Source: Methylocella tundrae
Lineage (GTDB): Bacteria; Pseudomonadota; Alphaproteobacteria; Rhizobiales; Beijerinckiaceae
Length of the DNA stretch: 64,000 nucleotides
Direction: 5' to 3'
Assembly: GCF_901905185.1 (NCBI RefSeq)
Contig: NZ_CABFMQ020000024.1
Location: forward strand, 1-64,000
Position numbers and translations under genes: made by a program. Below the pieces are notes generated by a model. That model saw only the letters and a program-made list of their open reading frames with translations. It made no database searches and was not told where the DNA came from. Shown here in pieces: positions 1-8,555 of the stretch (positions are counted from its first letter, which is position 1; each line of letters begins with the position of its first letter).

Positions 1-1071
1 AACCCAAGTCCGTTCGGCGGGCTCGGCGGGGCGGCGGGCGGCGCAGATACGGGCGGCGCGGGCGCCGGTTCGGGATCGAGCGGCGGCGGCAAAGGACCGG
101 TGTTGCTGCCCGGCGTCAGGATCATGGCGGACATTCCCAACAACGCCATCGTGATCTACGCCAATCAGCAAAGCTATCATGTCATCGAAAAAGCGCTGGA
201 GCAGATCGATCGTCCGAAGCTGCAGGTCGCGGTCGATCTGACGATCGCCGAGGTGACCTTGAACGACACGCTGAATTACGGTGTCCAGTTCTTCCTCGGC
301 AGCAGCAATCTCGGCCTCGGCATCAATAATGGCTCGATCGCCAACACCGCGACCGCTATTCCCCTGGCGCAGACCTCCGCCACACAGGGAGGCACTTTGC
401 CCGGCTTCAATCTCGTGCTCGGCAATCAGTTAAGCCCTCACGCGATCATCAACGCCCTGCATCAGTACACCAACGTGAAGGTGCTCTCCAATCCATCGCT
501 CGTCGTCGTCGACAATCAGGTGGCGACCCTGCAGGTTGGTCAGCAGGTGCCGATCCAGACGGGTTCGGCGACCGTGCTCTCCGCCAACAACGCCGTCGTC
601 AACACCATCGACTATAAGGACACGGGCATCATCCTGCGGGTTCAGCCGAGGGTCAATTTCAACGGCAATGTGTCGCTCGACATCGAGCAGGAGATCAGCG
701 CGCAGGTCGCCGCGACGACGACGCTCGGGCCGACCTTCACACAGCGCAAGGTGAAGAGCTCGATCAATGTCGCCAGCGGACAGACGGTTTTGCTCGCCGG
801 CCTGATCCAGGACCAACAGGGCGGCGCCAAGCAGGGCATTCCCGTTCTCGACCAGATCCCCGTTCTCGGCAACGCCTTCAACAACAACGCCTACAACAAC
901 GTGCAGCGGACCGAACTCATCATCTTCATCCGTCCGCAGGTGATCCACGACGGCGTCGACGCTTCTTTCGTCGCCGAGGAATTGCGCGCCAAATTGCGCG
1001 GCGAGAAGGTCGGCAGCGTCTATCCAACAGGCGCCGTGACGCCGGTGCCAACGCGGGCCCTGCAGCAATGA
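1..1071 (+). CDS. gspD: Type II secretion secretin GspD, C-terminal part (5' end outside window)
   Basis: Outer-membrane secretin that forms the gated exit pore of a type II secretion system. The reading frame is open from base 1, so the start lies upstream; 356 residues are visible. In order they show a Gly-rich linker (about residues 1-30), a last periplasmic N-domain (VRIMADIPNNAIVIYAN, then VIEKALEQID) and the secretin core with VKVLSNPSLVVVDNQ, a VGQQVPIQTG segment, GQTVLLAGLIQDQ, GIPVLDQIPVLGNAF and TELIIFIRPQVI, all hallmark secretin segments. The stop overlaps the start of the prepilin peptidase gene (ATGA), so the two are translationally coupled. That neighbour supports a type II system; a type IV pilus or Tad secretin is less likely because of the GspD-like domain order. 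Confidence 0.93.
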   Translation, partial: NPSPFGGLGGAAGGADTGGAGAGSGSSGGGKGPVLLPGVRIMADIPNNAIVIYANQQSYHVIEKALEQIDRPKLQVAVDLTIAEVTLNDTLNYGVQFFLGSSNLGLGINNGSIANTATAIPLAQTSATQGGTLPGFNLVLGNQLSPHAIINALHQYTNVKVLSNPSLVVVDNQVATLQVGQQVPIQTGSATVLSANNAVVNTIDYKDTGIILRVQPRVNFNGNVSLDIEQEISAQVAATTTLGPTFTQRKVKSSINVASGQTVLLAGLIQDQQGGAKQGIPVLDQIPVLGNAFNNNAYNNVQRTELIIFIRPQVIHDGVDASFVAEELRAKLRGEKVGSVYPTGAVTPVPTRALQQ

Positions 1072-1667
1072 ACCGCAGCGCGGCTCCAGGCGCCTCCCGC
1101 ATGCCGGCATGGGCCGACCGCGCAATGATCAAGCCGGCCGCGCTCGCCGCCGTGGCGCTTGGCGCAACTGTTTCCGTCGCCGATGGGGCCGGGCGCTGGT
1201 TCGGGGGCGGGCTGGCGCTTCTGATGCTGGCCATCGCCGCCATTGACGCGCGCCGTTTCATCATTCCAAACAGCCTCTGCCTCGCCGCCTTTCTGCTGGG
1301 CCTCGTTGAGGCCTCCTATGACGCCTGGCCGGACGCGCTCGAGGGGATAGGCCTCGCCCTTGGCCGCGCGGCGGTCCTCGGCTTCGCCTTTTTCGGACTT
1401 CGCGAGATCTATAGCCGCCTGCGCCGGCGTGAGGGGTTGGGCCTTGGCGATGTGAAGCTCGCCGTCGTCGCCGGCGCCTGGCTGGACTGGACTTTCATGC
1501 CGCTTGCCGTCGAGATCGCGGCGCTTGCGGCGCTGGCTGTGTACGCGTTCAATCAGATAGCGGACCGGCGTCCGTTCGACCGTGCCGCCCGGTTGCCATT
1601 CGGGCTGTTCTTTGCGCCCGCGATCTGGGTGTGCTGGCTCATTCAGACCGCTGCTTTTCAGTTCTGA
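1068..1667 (+). CDS. Prepilin peptidase, A24 family (GspO/CpaA-like, short form)
   Basis: Inner-membrane aspartyl protease that cleaves the leader peptides of (pseudo)prilins of the secretion machine. At 199 residues it is a short CpaA-like form with only the peptidase core; the N-terminal cysteine-rich methyltransferase domain of classical PilD is absent. Both catalytic aspartates are visible: D60 in AAIDARRFIIPN and D128 in GLGLGDVKL. Several hydrophobic membrane segments surround them. The ATG overlaps the gspD stop by 4 nt, which fixes the start and indicates one operon. Whether a separate enzyme methylates the processed pseudopilins cannot be seen here. Confidence 0.9.
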   Translation: MNRSAAPGASRMPAWADRAMIKPAALAAVALGATVSVADGAGRWFGGGLALLMLAIAAIDARRFIIPNSLCLAAFLLGLVEASYDAWPDALEGIGLALGRAAVLGFAFFGLREIYSRLRRREGLGLGDVKLAVVAGAWLDWTFMPLAVEIAALAALAVYAFNQIADRRPFDRAARLPFGLFFAPAIWVCWLIQTAAFQF

Positions 1668-1669
1668 GG

Positions 1670-2245
1670 ATGTCTATGGCGATCGCAACTTTCGGGTTCA
1701 GGGGCAAGAACAATATAGCACGAACGGCGGCGCTCCGTCGCGCGCGCCGCGCTATCTTCATGGTTCTGCTGGTCGCCGCGCCGCTGCAATGCCTTGCCGG
1801 GAGCCGCCTGCGCGAGGGCATGTCCGCCGCCGCCGCCCACAATTATGTCAAGGCGGCGGAAATTTTCCTGCCGCTCGCCGTCGGGGGCGACGCGCGCGCG
1901 CAGTCTTACCTTGGCTACATGTATGCGAATGGCGAGGGCGTGCCGCAAAACTACATGGTCTCGGCCGGCTGGTATCATTGCGCGGCCGGGCAGGGTTTCC
2001 CCAATGCGCAATATATGCTCGGGCTCATGTATGACAGAGGGCAGGGGGTGCCCCAAGATTACGTGATGGCCTACACGTGGTTGAACCTCGCCGTCGGAGG
2101 CGCGGGCTCCGAGCGCGACCAGTGGGTCAAAATTCGTGACGCCGTCCTCTCGAAGTTGACGTTAGCCGAGCGGCAGATGGCGCAGCTGCTGGCTTTTTCG
2201 GGGCCCCCGCCGACGCCTTGTCTGCCGATCCAGGCGGGGTTCTGA
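1670..2245 (+). CDS. Sel1-repeat protein, exported or membrane-anchored
   Basis: A 191-residue protein with a hydrophobic N-terminal segment (about residues 31-43, IFMVLLVAAPLQCLAG) that looks like a signal peptide or anchor with a possible lipobox-like Cys. Two clear Sel1-like repeats follow (AQSYLGYMYANGEGVPQNY and AQYMLGLMYDRGQGVPQDY) plus a partial third ending in AYTWLNLAV. Sel1 repeats are alpha/alpha solenoids that mediate protein-protein contacts; no enzymatic function is implied. The ATG at 1670 lies 2 nt after the peptidase stop, with GAGG just in front. A second ATG at 1676 is possible, and an upstream in-frame GTG at 1631 is less likely because it overlaps the peptidase gene. It probably belongs to the secretion operon; its exact job is unknown. 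Confidence 0.75.
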   Translation: MSMAIATFGFRGKNNIARTAALRRARRAIFMVLLVAAPLQCLAGSRLREGMSAAAAHNYVKAAEIFLPLAVGGDARAQSYLGYMYANGEGVPQNYMVSAGWYHCAAGQGFPNAQYMLGLMYDRGQGVPQDYVMAYTWLNLAVGGAGSERDQWVKIRDAVLSKLTLAERQMAQLLAFSGPPPTPCLPIQAGF

Positions 2246-2323
2246 CGATCGGCGATTTTGACTCGATCCGAGCGGATAGCGTATAGGCTTCAAGCGGCGC
2301 CGGGAACGACTCGGCCGCGCGAC

Positions 2324-2397
2324 GCGGGTGTAGCTCAATGGTAGAGCAGCAGCCTTCCAAGCTGAATACGAGGGTTCGATTCCCTTCACCCGCTCCA
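2324..2397 (+). tRNA. tRNA-Gly (anticodon TCC)
   Basis: 74-nt cloverleaf with encoded CCA. The acceptor arm GCGGGTG pairs with CACCCGC, D stem is GCTC/GAGC, anticodon loop CTTCCAA has TCC at 2356-2358, T stem is GAGGG/CCCTT with loop TTCGATT, and CCA is at 2395-2397. The top pair of the anticodon stem (27-43) is a G-A mismatch; the other four pairs are Watson-Crick. It reads GGA/GGG glycine codons. Confidence 0.97.
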
Positions 2398-2698
2398 GCT
2401 TCCACATTGTCCGGCCCGGCGCTGCAATGGGCGAGGGCCGTCCCTTGGTCCTGTAATCATCGGTCAGCCCTGGGCGTGGCTCCAGCTTGAACTGCCCCGT
2501 GAGCCCTGCGCGAGCCTATCCGCCGTCGGTCACAAAAAATTTCGCATACTGTTGTATATTTGCATCTAGATATGACGCCGCTTTGAATAGCTAAATTATA
2601 TCCCGAGAATTGTATTTAGAATTAAAACAATAAAAGAATAGAAATGTTGTAGATAGCCCAGCCTGCGCCTTATCGAACGCCATGCGCCAAGCATTGGC
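2398..2698. other. Intergenic region with AT-rich tract before the porin gene
   Basis: About 300 nt without a supported gene. The first half is ordinary GC-rich sequence. From about 2528 to 2655 it becomes strikingly AT-rich against the surrounding high-GC background, which is typical of a promoter region for the downstream porin gene. I cannot assign -35/-10 boxes with confidence. Short ORFs here on the reverse strand look spurious. Confidence 0.5.
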
Positions 2699-4177
2699 AT
2701 GATGAGCGAGCATAAGGCGATGGGGATGTTAAGAGCTGAGGCCCGCCAAAGGCTTCGGGCGGCCAAGAAATTGTGGATCCTCTGCTCCGTCGCGGTCGCG
2801 AGCACGGCGTCGATGGCGATGGCCGAAGCCGCTGACGTTGCGGCAAGCGCGCCCGCAGCTCCTCTGGAAGCGCCGGCCGCTGCTTCCAGCGATCAGCCCT
2901 CAATCTCATCCAGCATTCCGCAACTGGGAGCTTTCAAGACGATGCTGCTCGACCGGGGCTTCAACCTTCAGGTGAATTACATTGGCGAGGTTTTCGGCAA
3001 TCCGACGGGCGGCGTCAGGCAGGGCGCGCTCTATGAACAGCGCATCGAACTTGGGCTCGACGCCGATATGGAGAAAATTGCCGGCGTCAAAGGGCTCACC
3101 TTTCATGTGAACTCCTATGCGATCGCCGGATCGAGCCTTTCAACTTACAATCTCTTCAACTATTCGGCGATCAGCTATATCGCGGCGCATCCCGCGTTCT
3201 TGATATTTGAACTTTGGGTCGAGCAGAATTTCTTTGATGGCAGGCTGGCCGTCCGCGCCGGTCAACTGGCCGCCGACTGCGAGTTCTTCATCAGTGAATT
3301 GGCTCAATTGTCCCTCAACTCGACCTTCGGCTGGCCGAACATTTTTGCGACCGATTTCCCCAGCGGAGGCCCAGCCTATCCTTATGCGACGCCCGCGGTT
3401 CGCGTAAAATTCAAGGCGACGGATCAACTGACGCTGCTGGGGGCTGTCTTCAATGGCGATCCGACAGGCGCCGGCATTACCGGAAGACCGGCGGAGTTCG
3501 ACCACTTTGGCGCCAATTTTCGCCTGCGCGACGTTCCTTTCCTGATTGGCGAGGCGCAATATGCCTATAATCAGGACAAGGATTCTGACGGATTGGCCGG
3601 AAAGGTGAAATTCGGCGGCTGGTATCAATTCGGCAGGCTCGATGACGAGCGTTTTGGAACAGACGGCCTCTCGCTGGCGGATCCGCGCAGCAATGGCCAG
3701 GCTATGAAGCGCACCGGCGATTTTGGCGTTTATGGCGCGATCGACCAGATGTTCTGGCGGCTGCCGGGCGATGATCCGAAAGCGGGCATCGGCGGTTTTG
3801 CGCGCGTCACGGGTTCGCCCAGCGATCGCAATCTCATGGATTTCTATGCCGACGCGGGCGTCGATTTCATCGGGCTTTGGAGCCAGCGTCCTTGTGACCT
3901 GTTCGGCGTATCGGTCGCCTATTCTGAACTCTCTCCATCGGTTCATGCGCTCGATCTTGACGCAGCCGCCTATGCCGGAACGCCGCTGGCGTCGCGCAAT
4001 TATGAGTTGCTGCTTGAAGCGACCTATCAGGCGCAGATCGTCCCCGGGTGGACGGTTCAACCCGACTTTGAATATGTCTTTCATCCGGGCGGAGGCGCCG
4101 TCAATCCGCTGAACCCGATGAGCGGACGCATTCCCGACGCGGCGGTGTTTGGCGTTCGCACCACGGTGCAATTCTAG
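2699..4177 (+). CDS. Carbohydrate-selective porin, OprB family
   Basis: Outer-membrane beta-barrel porin of 492 residues. The N-terminus has a basic stretch (RAEARQRLRAAKK), a hydrophobic signal core (WILCSVAVASTASMAMA) and a likely cleavage after AEA, then an Ala/Pro/Ser-rich spacer. The body has OprB features: RGFNLQVNYIGEVFGNPTGG near residue 86, alternating amphipathic strands, long Gly/Asp-rich loops and a C-terminal phenylalanine (TTVQF) typical of proteins inserted by BAM. OprB porins pass sugars and polyols, but the substrate here is unknown. The first ATG is at 2699; ATGs at 2702, 2720 and 2726 are alternatives and no strong ribosome site decides. It stands alone between the tRNA and the hydrolase gene. 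Confidence 0.85.
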   Translation: MMSEHKAMGMLRAEARQRLRAAKKLWILCSVAVASTASMAMAEAADVAASAPAAPLEAPAAASSDQPSISSSIPQLGAFKTMLLDRGFNLQVNYIGEVFGNPTGGVRQGALYEQRIELGLDADMEKIAGVKGLTFHVNSYAIAGSSLSTYNLFNYSAISYIAAHPAFLIFELWVEQNFFDGRLAVRAGQLAADCEFFISELAQLSLNSTFGWPNIFATDFPSGGPAYPYATPAVRVKFKATDQLTLLGAVFNGDPTGAGITGRPAEFDHFGANFRLRDVPFLIGEAQYAYNQDKDSDGLAGKVKFGGWYQFGRLDDERFGTDGLSLADPRSNGQAMKRTGDFGVYGAIDQMFWRLPGDDPKAGIGGFARVTGSPSDRNLMDFYADAGVDFIGLWSQRPCDLFGVSVAYSELSPSVHALDLDAAAYAGTPLASRNYELLLEATYQAQIVPGWTVQPDFEYVFHPGGGAVNPLNPMSGRIPDAAVFGVRTTVQF

Positions 4178-4178
4178 A

Positions 4179-4224
4179 GCATTTTCAGCAAAAAGGCGGA
4201 CACCGGTTTTGCGTCCGAGAATGC
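4179..4224. repeat. Palindromic 3'-flanking element with nested pairing
   Basis: Begins right after the porin stop codon. An outer stem of 8 pairs (GCATTTTC at 4179-4186, GAGAATGC at 4217-4224, one G-T pair) encloses two interleaved pairings: GCAAAA (4188-4193) with TTTTGC (4207-4212), and GGAC (4198-4201) with GTCC (4213-4216). Similar 'AGCATTTTC...GGTTTTGCG' intergenic repeats are familiar from Rhizobiales genomes as I recall them; I could not search. It may act on the 3' end of the porin mRNA. Confidence 0.6.
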
Positions 4225-4243
4225 CCTAACCTCTTGAATGAGG

Positions 4244-4286
4244 GCGGTTTCGAATGGTTGAGTGATGCCGCTCAACCTGAAACCGC
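4244..4286. repeat. Long hairpin-forming inverted repeat
   Basis: Outer arms GCGGTTTC (4244-4251) and GAAACCGC (4279-4286) plus inner arms GGTTGAG (4256-4262) and CTCAACC (4271-4277) give 15 base pairs around an 8-nt loop. There is no T-run on either side, so a simple rho-independent terminator is not indicated. It follows the preceding palindrome in the same gap and looks like a second REP-type element. Confidence 0.6.
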
Positions 4287-4400
4287 TCGGAGAATTTCGG
4301 GGAGGCGCGCGGTTTTTCCAGACGCGGGTCGGCGGCGGCGGGCGCCGTGGGCGTTGACGGAGCCGCCGCTCCAGGGCTAAGCCTCGGGCGAGGATAGTTA

Positions 4401-5453
4401 ATGAGTGAGGCAAAAGTCATCATCGAGACGCTCGGCCGCTGCGGCGTGATTACGCTCAATCGCCCCGCCGCGTTGAATTCGCTCGATCTCGACATGGTCC
4501 GGGCGATCCACGAAGCTCTCGACCGATGGGAAAACGACGCGGCTGCCGCTAGCGTCCTTATCAGGGGCGCCGGAGGCCGGGCCTTTTGCGCCGGCGCTGA
4601 CATTCGCGCCCTTTACCAATTGGGCAAGGCCGGGCGCGCAGCCGAACAGCTGGCTTTCTTTCGCGAGGAATACAGCCTCAACCGGCGGATCAACAATTAC
4701 CCCAAGCCTTACGTCGCTCTGATGGATGGCGTCGTGATGGGCGGCGGCGCCGGCCTTTCCGTGCATGGCTCGCATCGCGTCGCCGGCGACGCTCTCGATT
4801 TCGCCATGCCGGAGGTCGGCATCGGCTTTTTCCCGGACGTCGGCGCGACTTATTTCCTACCGCGTTTGCCCGGCCGGACCGGGGCTTATCTCGCGCTCAC
4901 CGGCGCGCGCATCGGCTGCGCGGAGGCTATCGCCCTGGGGCTCGCCTCCGCCTATGTCCCTTCCGCGCGCCATGACGCTCTGACCCGAAGGCTGATCGAG
5001 GGCGAGGACGCCGCAGCGGCGATCGCCGCCGAAAGCAGGCCGGCGCCGCCTTCGACTCTGTCCGGACAGCGTCCTTTCATCGACGCGTGTTTCAGCGCGG
5101 CGACCGTCGCGGAGGTCGTCGCCAAAGCCGGCGCGGACGGCTCCGCCTTCGCGGACAAGACCCTCGCCGCGCTTTTGCTGAAATCGCCGACCAGCCTCGC
5201 CATCGCCCTGCGCCAGATGCAAATTGGCGCCGACCTTGGCCTCGAGGAGGCGTTGCGCATTGAATTTCGCATCGTCGCGCGGATACTGCAGAGCAATGAC
5301 TACTATGAGGGGGTTCGCGCGACGATTATCGAGAAGGATCATCGTCCGCGTTGGAGCCCGGCGGCAATCGACGCGGTGAGCAAGGCCGACATCAACGCCT
5401 ATTTCGCGGCTCTGCCGGATGATCTCGCCTTTTGTACCCCGGTGGCCCGGTGA
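4401..5453 (+). CDS. Enoyl-CoA hydratase/isomerase family, 3-hydroxyisobutyryl-CoA hydrolase type
   Basis: Crotonase-fold enzyme of 350 residues, the usual length of 3-hydroxyisobutyryl-CoA hydrolases, which release 3-hydroxyisobutyrate from its CoA ester in valine breakdown. The oxyanion-hole segments are visible (AFCAGADIRALY near residue 61 and GGGAGLSVHG near 114), and the segment MPEVGIGFFPDVGATYFL carries E138 and D146. These two acids sit 8 residues apart, as in characterised hydrolases of this type, and the FPDVGA signature separates them from ordinary enoyl-CoA hydratases. The next gene overlaps its stop by one base, so the two are probably cotranscribed. Specificity for the valine intermediate is inferred from family. 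Confidence 0.85.
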   Translation: MSEAKVIIETLGRCGVITLNRPAALNSLDLDMVRAIHEALDRWENDAAAASVLIRGAGGRAFCAGADIRALYQLGKAGRAAEQLAFFREEYSLNRRINNYPKPYVALMDGVVMGGGAGLSVHGSHRVAGDALDFAMPEVGIGFFPDVGATYFLPRLPGRTGAYLALTGARIGCAEAIALGLASAYVPSARHDALTRRLIEGEDAAAAIAAESRPAPPSTLSGQRPFIDACFSAATVAEVVAKAGADGSAFADKTLAALLLKSPTSLAIALRQMQIGADLGLEEALRIEFRIVARILQSNDYYEGVRATIIEKDHRPRWSPAAIDAVSKADINAYFAALPDDLAFCTPVAR

Positions 5454-5926
5454 TGAAAGCTTTGCGGGGCTCTGACGGGAGCGTGGAACGCCCGGACTCA
5501 GGCGCTGCGATCCGGCTCGGCGAAGCCGGCGAAACCGGCGAGGAGTCGCCCTGGGGCGTGATCCTTGTCATTTTTATGCGCCTATTGGCCGCGTTATGGG
5601 TGTTGCAGGGGCTGACCCAATGGAGCGCCGTTTTGGTTCCGAGCGAACCTTTCCTCGACGCGGCGGCGCCGGTCGCGAGCGCGGCGGTGATATTCTTTGC
5701 CGTGCTTGATCTCGTCGCCGCGGTCGGCCTCTGGCTCGCGACCCCTTGGGGCGGCGTGCTCTGGCTATTCAGCGCGGTCGCGCAAATCTTCGCCGCGGCA
5801 ATGATTCCGCCCTTTTTCGGCAAGGTCTGGATTGGCGTCAACGCCGTTCTGATCATCGCCTATTTTGTGCTGACGTGGCAGGCGAGCCATCCCGGCGCTC
5901 ATGCGGCACGCCGCAAGCGGCGCTGA
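5453..5926 (+). CDS. Small four-helix membrane protein (DUF6163-like)
   Basis: A 157-residue protein of unknown function. The first 35 residues are polar; the rest holds about four hydrophobic helices (starting near VILVIFMRLLAALWVL, VASAAVIFFAVLDLVAAVGLWLA, GVLWLFSAVAQIFAAAMI and WIGVNAVLIIAYFVLTW), ending in a basic tail HAARRKRR that suggests a cytoplasmic C-terminus. The size and layout match small rhizobial membrane proteins annotated DUF6163, from memory. ATG at 5453 overlaps the stop of the upstream hydrolase gene, which supports this start over the in-frame codon at 5432 and indicates one operon. No function can be assigned. Confidence 0.7.
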   Translation: MKALRGSDGSVERPDSGAAIRLGEAGETGEESPWGVILVIFMRLLAALWVLQGLTQWSAVLVPSEPFLDAAAPVASAAVIFFAVLDLVAAVGLWLATPWGGVLWLFSAVAQIFAAAMIPPFFGKVWIGVNAVLIIAYFVLTWQASHPGAHAARRKRR

Positions 5927-6077
5927 CGCCAGGGCTTGCGCCTTTACAACATATGCGTCAGCGATCAAGCTGCCGCAGGATCCGCCGCTTCCAACCGCGG
6001 AGGGCCGGGCGGTTTCGATCAGCCCGCTCTTTGCAATCCATGCGGACGGCCGGAGATGGCGCGCGGAACCTCGCGTT

Positions 6078-6095
6078 CAGTCATGCGGGCGTCAT
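6078..6095 (+). promoter_or_regulatory. Candidate Pho box upstream of ppk1
   Basis: Two 7-bp direct repeats, CAGTCAT (6078-6084) and GCGTCAT (6089-6095), separated by GCGG, match the PhoB box layout (CTGTCAT-N4-CTGTCAT) at 11 of 14 positions. The box lies 39 nt before the ppk1 ATG, a sensible distance for phosphate-starvation control of polyphosphate synthesis. The second repeat is weak, so this stays a candidate. Confidence 0.35.
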
Positions 6096-6134
6096 CAGGG
6101 TTGATCACATTCCAGCGACTTTCACCGGGAGACC

Positions 6135-8555
6135 ATGGCAGTGACTTCGCAGGCGCAAGAACCGAAGATGTCGGAAGTCAAACGGATCGGCGATGCGAAG
6201 CGCGCCGCCAAAGCCAATCTTGAAGGGAATGAGGCTTCGGCTCCGGGCGAGAGCGCCGTCAAGGACAATGGAAATGGCGAGACGCTCGCGGCGAGCGACG
6301 AATTCCTCGCCAGCGTCGAAGAAATCGCCGTCGAGCCCGATTTCGCCAGCGCGGCTGCGGTGGCGGACGAGGCGGGGCCCGCGCCGCTCTCAGACCGCGC
6401 GGTCGACGAGGCGCCCTTGGACGATCTGCGCCAATCGCCGCACCGCTTCATCAATCGTGAGCTGTCCTGGCTCGAATTCAACAGGCGCGTTTTGCAGGAA
6501 GCTTCCAACCGCAATCATCCGCTCCTCGAACAGGTGCGCTTCCTTTCGATTTCGGCGACGAATCTCGATGAGTTCTTCATGGTTCGCGTCGCCGGCCTGC
6601 GCGGACAGATGCGCGCCGGCGTGACGACGCCGTCAGAGGATGGGCTGGCCCCGACGCAGCAACTCGCCAGAATTCGCGAACGCGTCGGACTGTTGACTGT
6701 CGAGCAGCAGCGCCGCTGGCGGGAGCTCCGCCAGGAACTGATCGGCGCCGGCATCACTCTGCTCGATCCGCCAGACCTTGACGCCGCCGACAAGGATTGG
6801 CTCGAGCAATATTTCCTGACCCATATCTTCCCGGTTTTGACGCCGCTCGCAATCGATCCCGCGCATCCATTTCCATTCATTCCGAATTTTGGCTTCACCA
6901 TCGCCCTCGAGCTCATCGGCCCGGTCGATCGCAAGACGTCGAAGGCGCTGATCCGGCTGCCGGCGAAGATCCAGCGTTTTGTTCGCCTGCCCGAGCAGGC
7001 GGGCGAAAAGCGCCAGCGTTTCGTCGCGCTCGAAAACGTCATCAGCATGTTCACGCATAATCTCTTCCCAGGCTATCGCGTGCGCGGGCTCGGCCTTTTC
7101 AGGGTTATTCGCGACAGCGATCTCGAAGTCGAGGAGGAGGCGGAAGATCTCGTTCTCCTGTTTGAAAGCGCGCTGAAGCGCCGCCGCCTCGGTTCGGTGA
7201 TCAGGCTCGAATTCGACAGCCAGATGCCGGAAGAGCTCAGCAGCTTTGTCGCGGAGGAGCTTGATGTTCCTCCCGAGGAGATTTTCGTTCTCGACGGCAT
7301 GTTGGCCTTGAACGAGTTGTCCGAGATCGTCAGCCTCGATCGGCCGGAGCTCAAGTTCAAGCCTTACAATCCGCGCTTCCCGGAACGTCTGCGCGATAAT
7401 GGCGGCGACTGCTTCGTCACCATCAAGCAGAAGGACCTCGTCGTTCACCACCCTTATGAATCATTCGACGTCGTCGTCCAGTTCCTCAATCAGGCGGCGA
7501 CGGACGCCAATGTCATTGCAATCAAGCAGACCCTTTACCGCACCTCTTCCGATAGCCCGATCGTTCGCGCCCTCATCGACGCGGCGGAGGCCGGCAAATC
7601 GGTGACCGCCCTTGTCGAACTCAAGGCGCGTTTTGACGAGGCCGCCAACATCCGCTGGGCGCGCGATCTCGAACGCGCCGGCGTGCAGGTCGTGTTCGGC
7701 TTCATCGAGCTGAAGACGCACGCCAAATTATCGATGGTGGTGCGCCGCGAGGGCGGCGCGCTGACGACCTATTGTCATGTCGGCACCGGCAATTACCACC
7801 CCGTGACGGCGAAGATTTACACCGATATTTCCTTCTTCACCGCCGACCCTGCGATCGGCAGGGATGTGTCGCGCATCTTCAACTACATCACCGGCTATGC
7901 CGAGCCGGAGGGCCTCGAACTCATGGCGGTTTCGCCTATCTCCCTGAAGGCGCGGCTGCTCCAGCATATCAGCGAGGAAATCGCTTTCGCGAAAGCTGGC
8001 AAGCCCGCCGCGATCTGGGCCAAATGCAACTCCCTCGTTCATCCTGAGATCATCGACGCCTTCTACGCGGCGAGCCAGGCCGGCGTAAAAATCGATCTCA
8101 TCGTGCGCGGCATCTGCTGCCTGCGCCCCGGTTTGCAGGGTCTTTCCGAAAACATCCGCGTCAAATCGATCATCGGACGCTTTCTCGAACATGCGCGCGT
8201 CTATTGTTTCGGCGGCGGCCACGGCCTCCCGCATCCAAAGGCGAGGGTCTATATTTCCTCGGCTGACCTCATGCAGCGCAATCTCGACCGGCGTGTCGAA
8301 GCCTTGCTGCCAATTTTGAATCCGACCGTGCATGAGCAGGTGCTGGATCAGATCATGGTCGCCAATCTCATTGACAACCAGCAGAGCTATCGCGTCTTGC
8401 CTGACGGCGCGAGCGCGCGCATACAAGCCCCGCCGAGCGAAGAACCATTCAACGCCCATTCTTATTTCATGACAAATCCGAGTCTGTCAGGCCGTGGAAA
8501 ATCTCTTAAAACGTCCAGTCCCAAAACCCTCTTCAAGCGCCTGGACAACCGCTGA
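6135..8555 (+). CDS. ppk1: Polyphosphate kinase 1
   Basis: Reversibly transfers the gamma-phosphate of ATP to a growing polyphosphate chain. The 806-residue protein is longer than the usual ~690-720 because about 100 polar, acidic, low-complexity residues precede the conserved start [20 protein letters not shown] (residues 101-120). Both conserved histidines are visible 19 residues apart, as in the E. coli enzyme: H529 in [10 protein letters not shown] (autophosphorylation-site equivalent) and H548 in [10 protein letters not shown]. Phospholipase-D-like C-terminal domains follow. ATG 6135 is chosen; ATG 6168 is an alternative and would trim 11 residues of the tail. The ppx gene starts at or just after its end, so synthesis and degradation enzymes are cotranscribed. 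A candidate Pho box precedes it. Confidence 0.96.
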   Translation: MAVTSQAQEPKMSEVKRIGDAKRAAKANLEGNEASAPGESAVKDNGNGETLAASDEFLASVEEIAVEPDFASAAAVADEAGPAPLSDRAVDEAPLDDLRQSPHRFINRELSWLEFNRRVLQEASNRNHPLLEQVRFLSISATNLDEFFMVRVAGLRGQMRAGVTTPSEDGLAPTQQLARIRERVGLLTVEQQRRWRELRQELIGAGITLLDPPDLDAADKDWLEQYFLTHIFPVLTPLAIDPAHPFPFIPNFGFTIALELIGPVDRKTSKALIRLPAKIQRFVRLPEQAGEKRQRFVALENVISMFTHNLFPGYRVRGLGLFRVIRDSDLEVEEEAEDLVLLFESALKRRRLGSVIRLEFDSQMPEELSSFVAEELDVPPEEIFVLDGMLALNELSEIVSLDRPELKFKPYNPRFPERLRDNGGDCFVTIKQKDLVVHHPYESFDVVVQFLNQAATDANVIAIKQTLYRTSSDSPIVRALIDAAEAGKSVTALVELKARFDEAANIRWARDLERAGVQVVFGFIELKTHAKLSMVVRREGGALTTYCHVGTGNYHPVTAKIYTDISFFTADPAIGRDVSRIFNYITGYAEPEGLELMAVSPISLKARLLQHISEEIAFAKAGKPAAIWAKCNSLVHPEIIDAFYAASQAGVKIDLIVRGICCLRPGLQGLSENIRVKSIIGRFLEHARVYCFGGGHGLPHPKARVYISSADLMQRNLDRRVEALLPILNPTVHEQVLDQIMVANLIDNQQSYRVLPDGASARIQAPPSEEPFNAHSYFMTNPSLSGRGKSLKTSSPKTLFKRLDNR

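Noticed and set aside
2596-2805. Short reverse frame in the AT-rich tract before the porin gene
   Set aside because: Overlaps the porin signal region and has no family or ribosome site.
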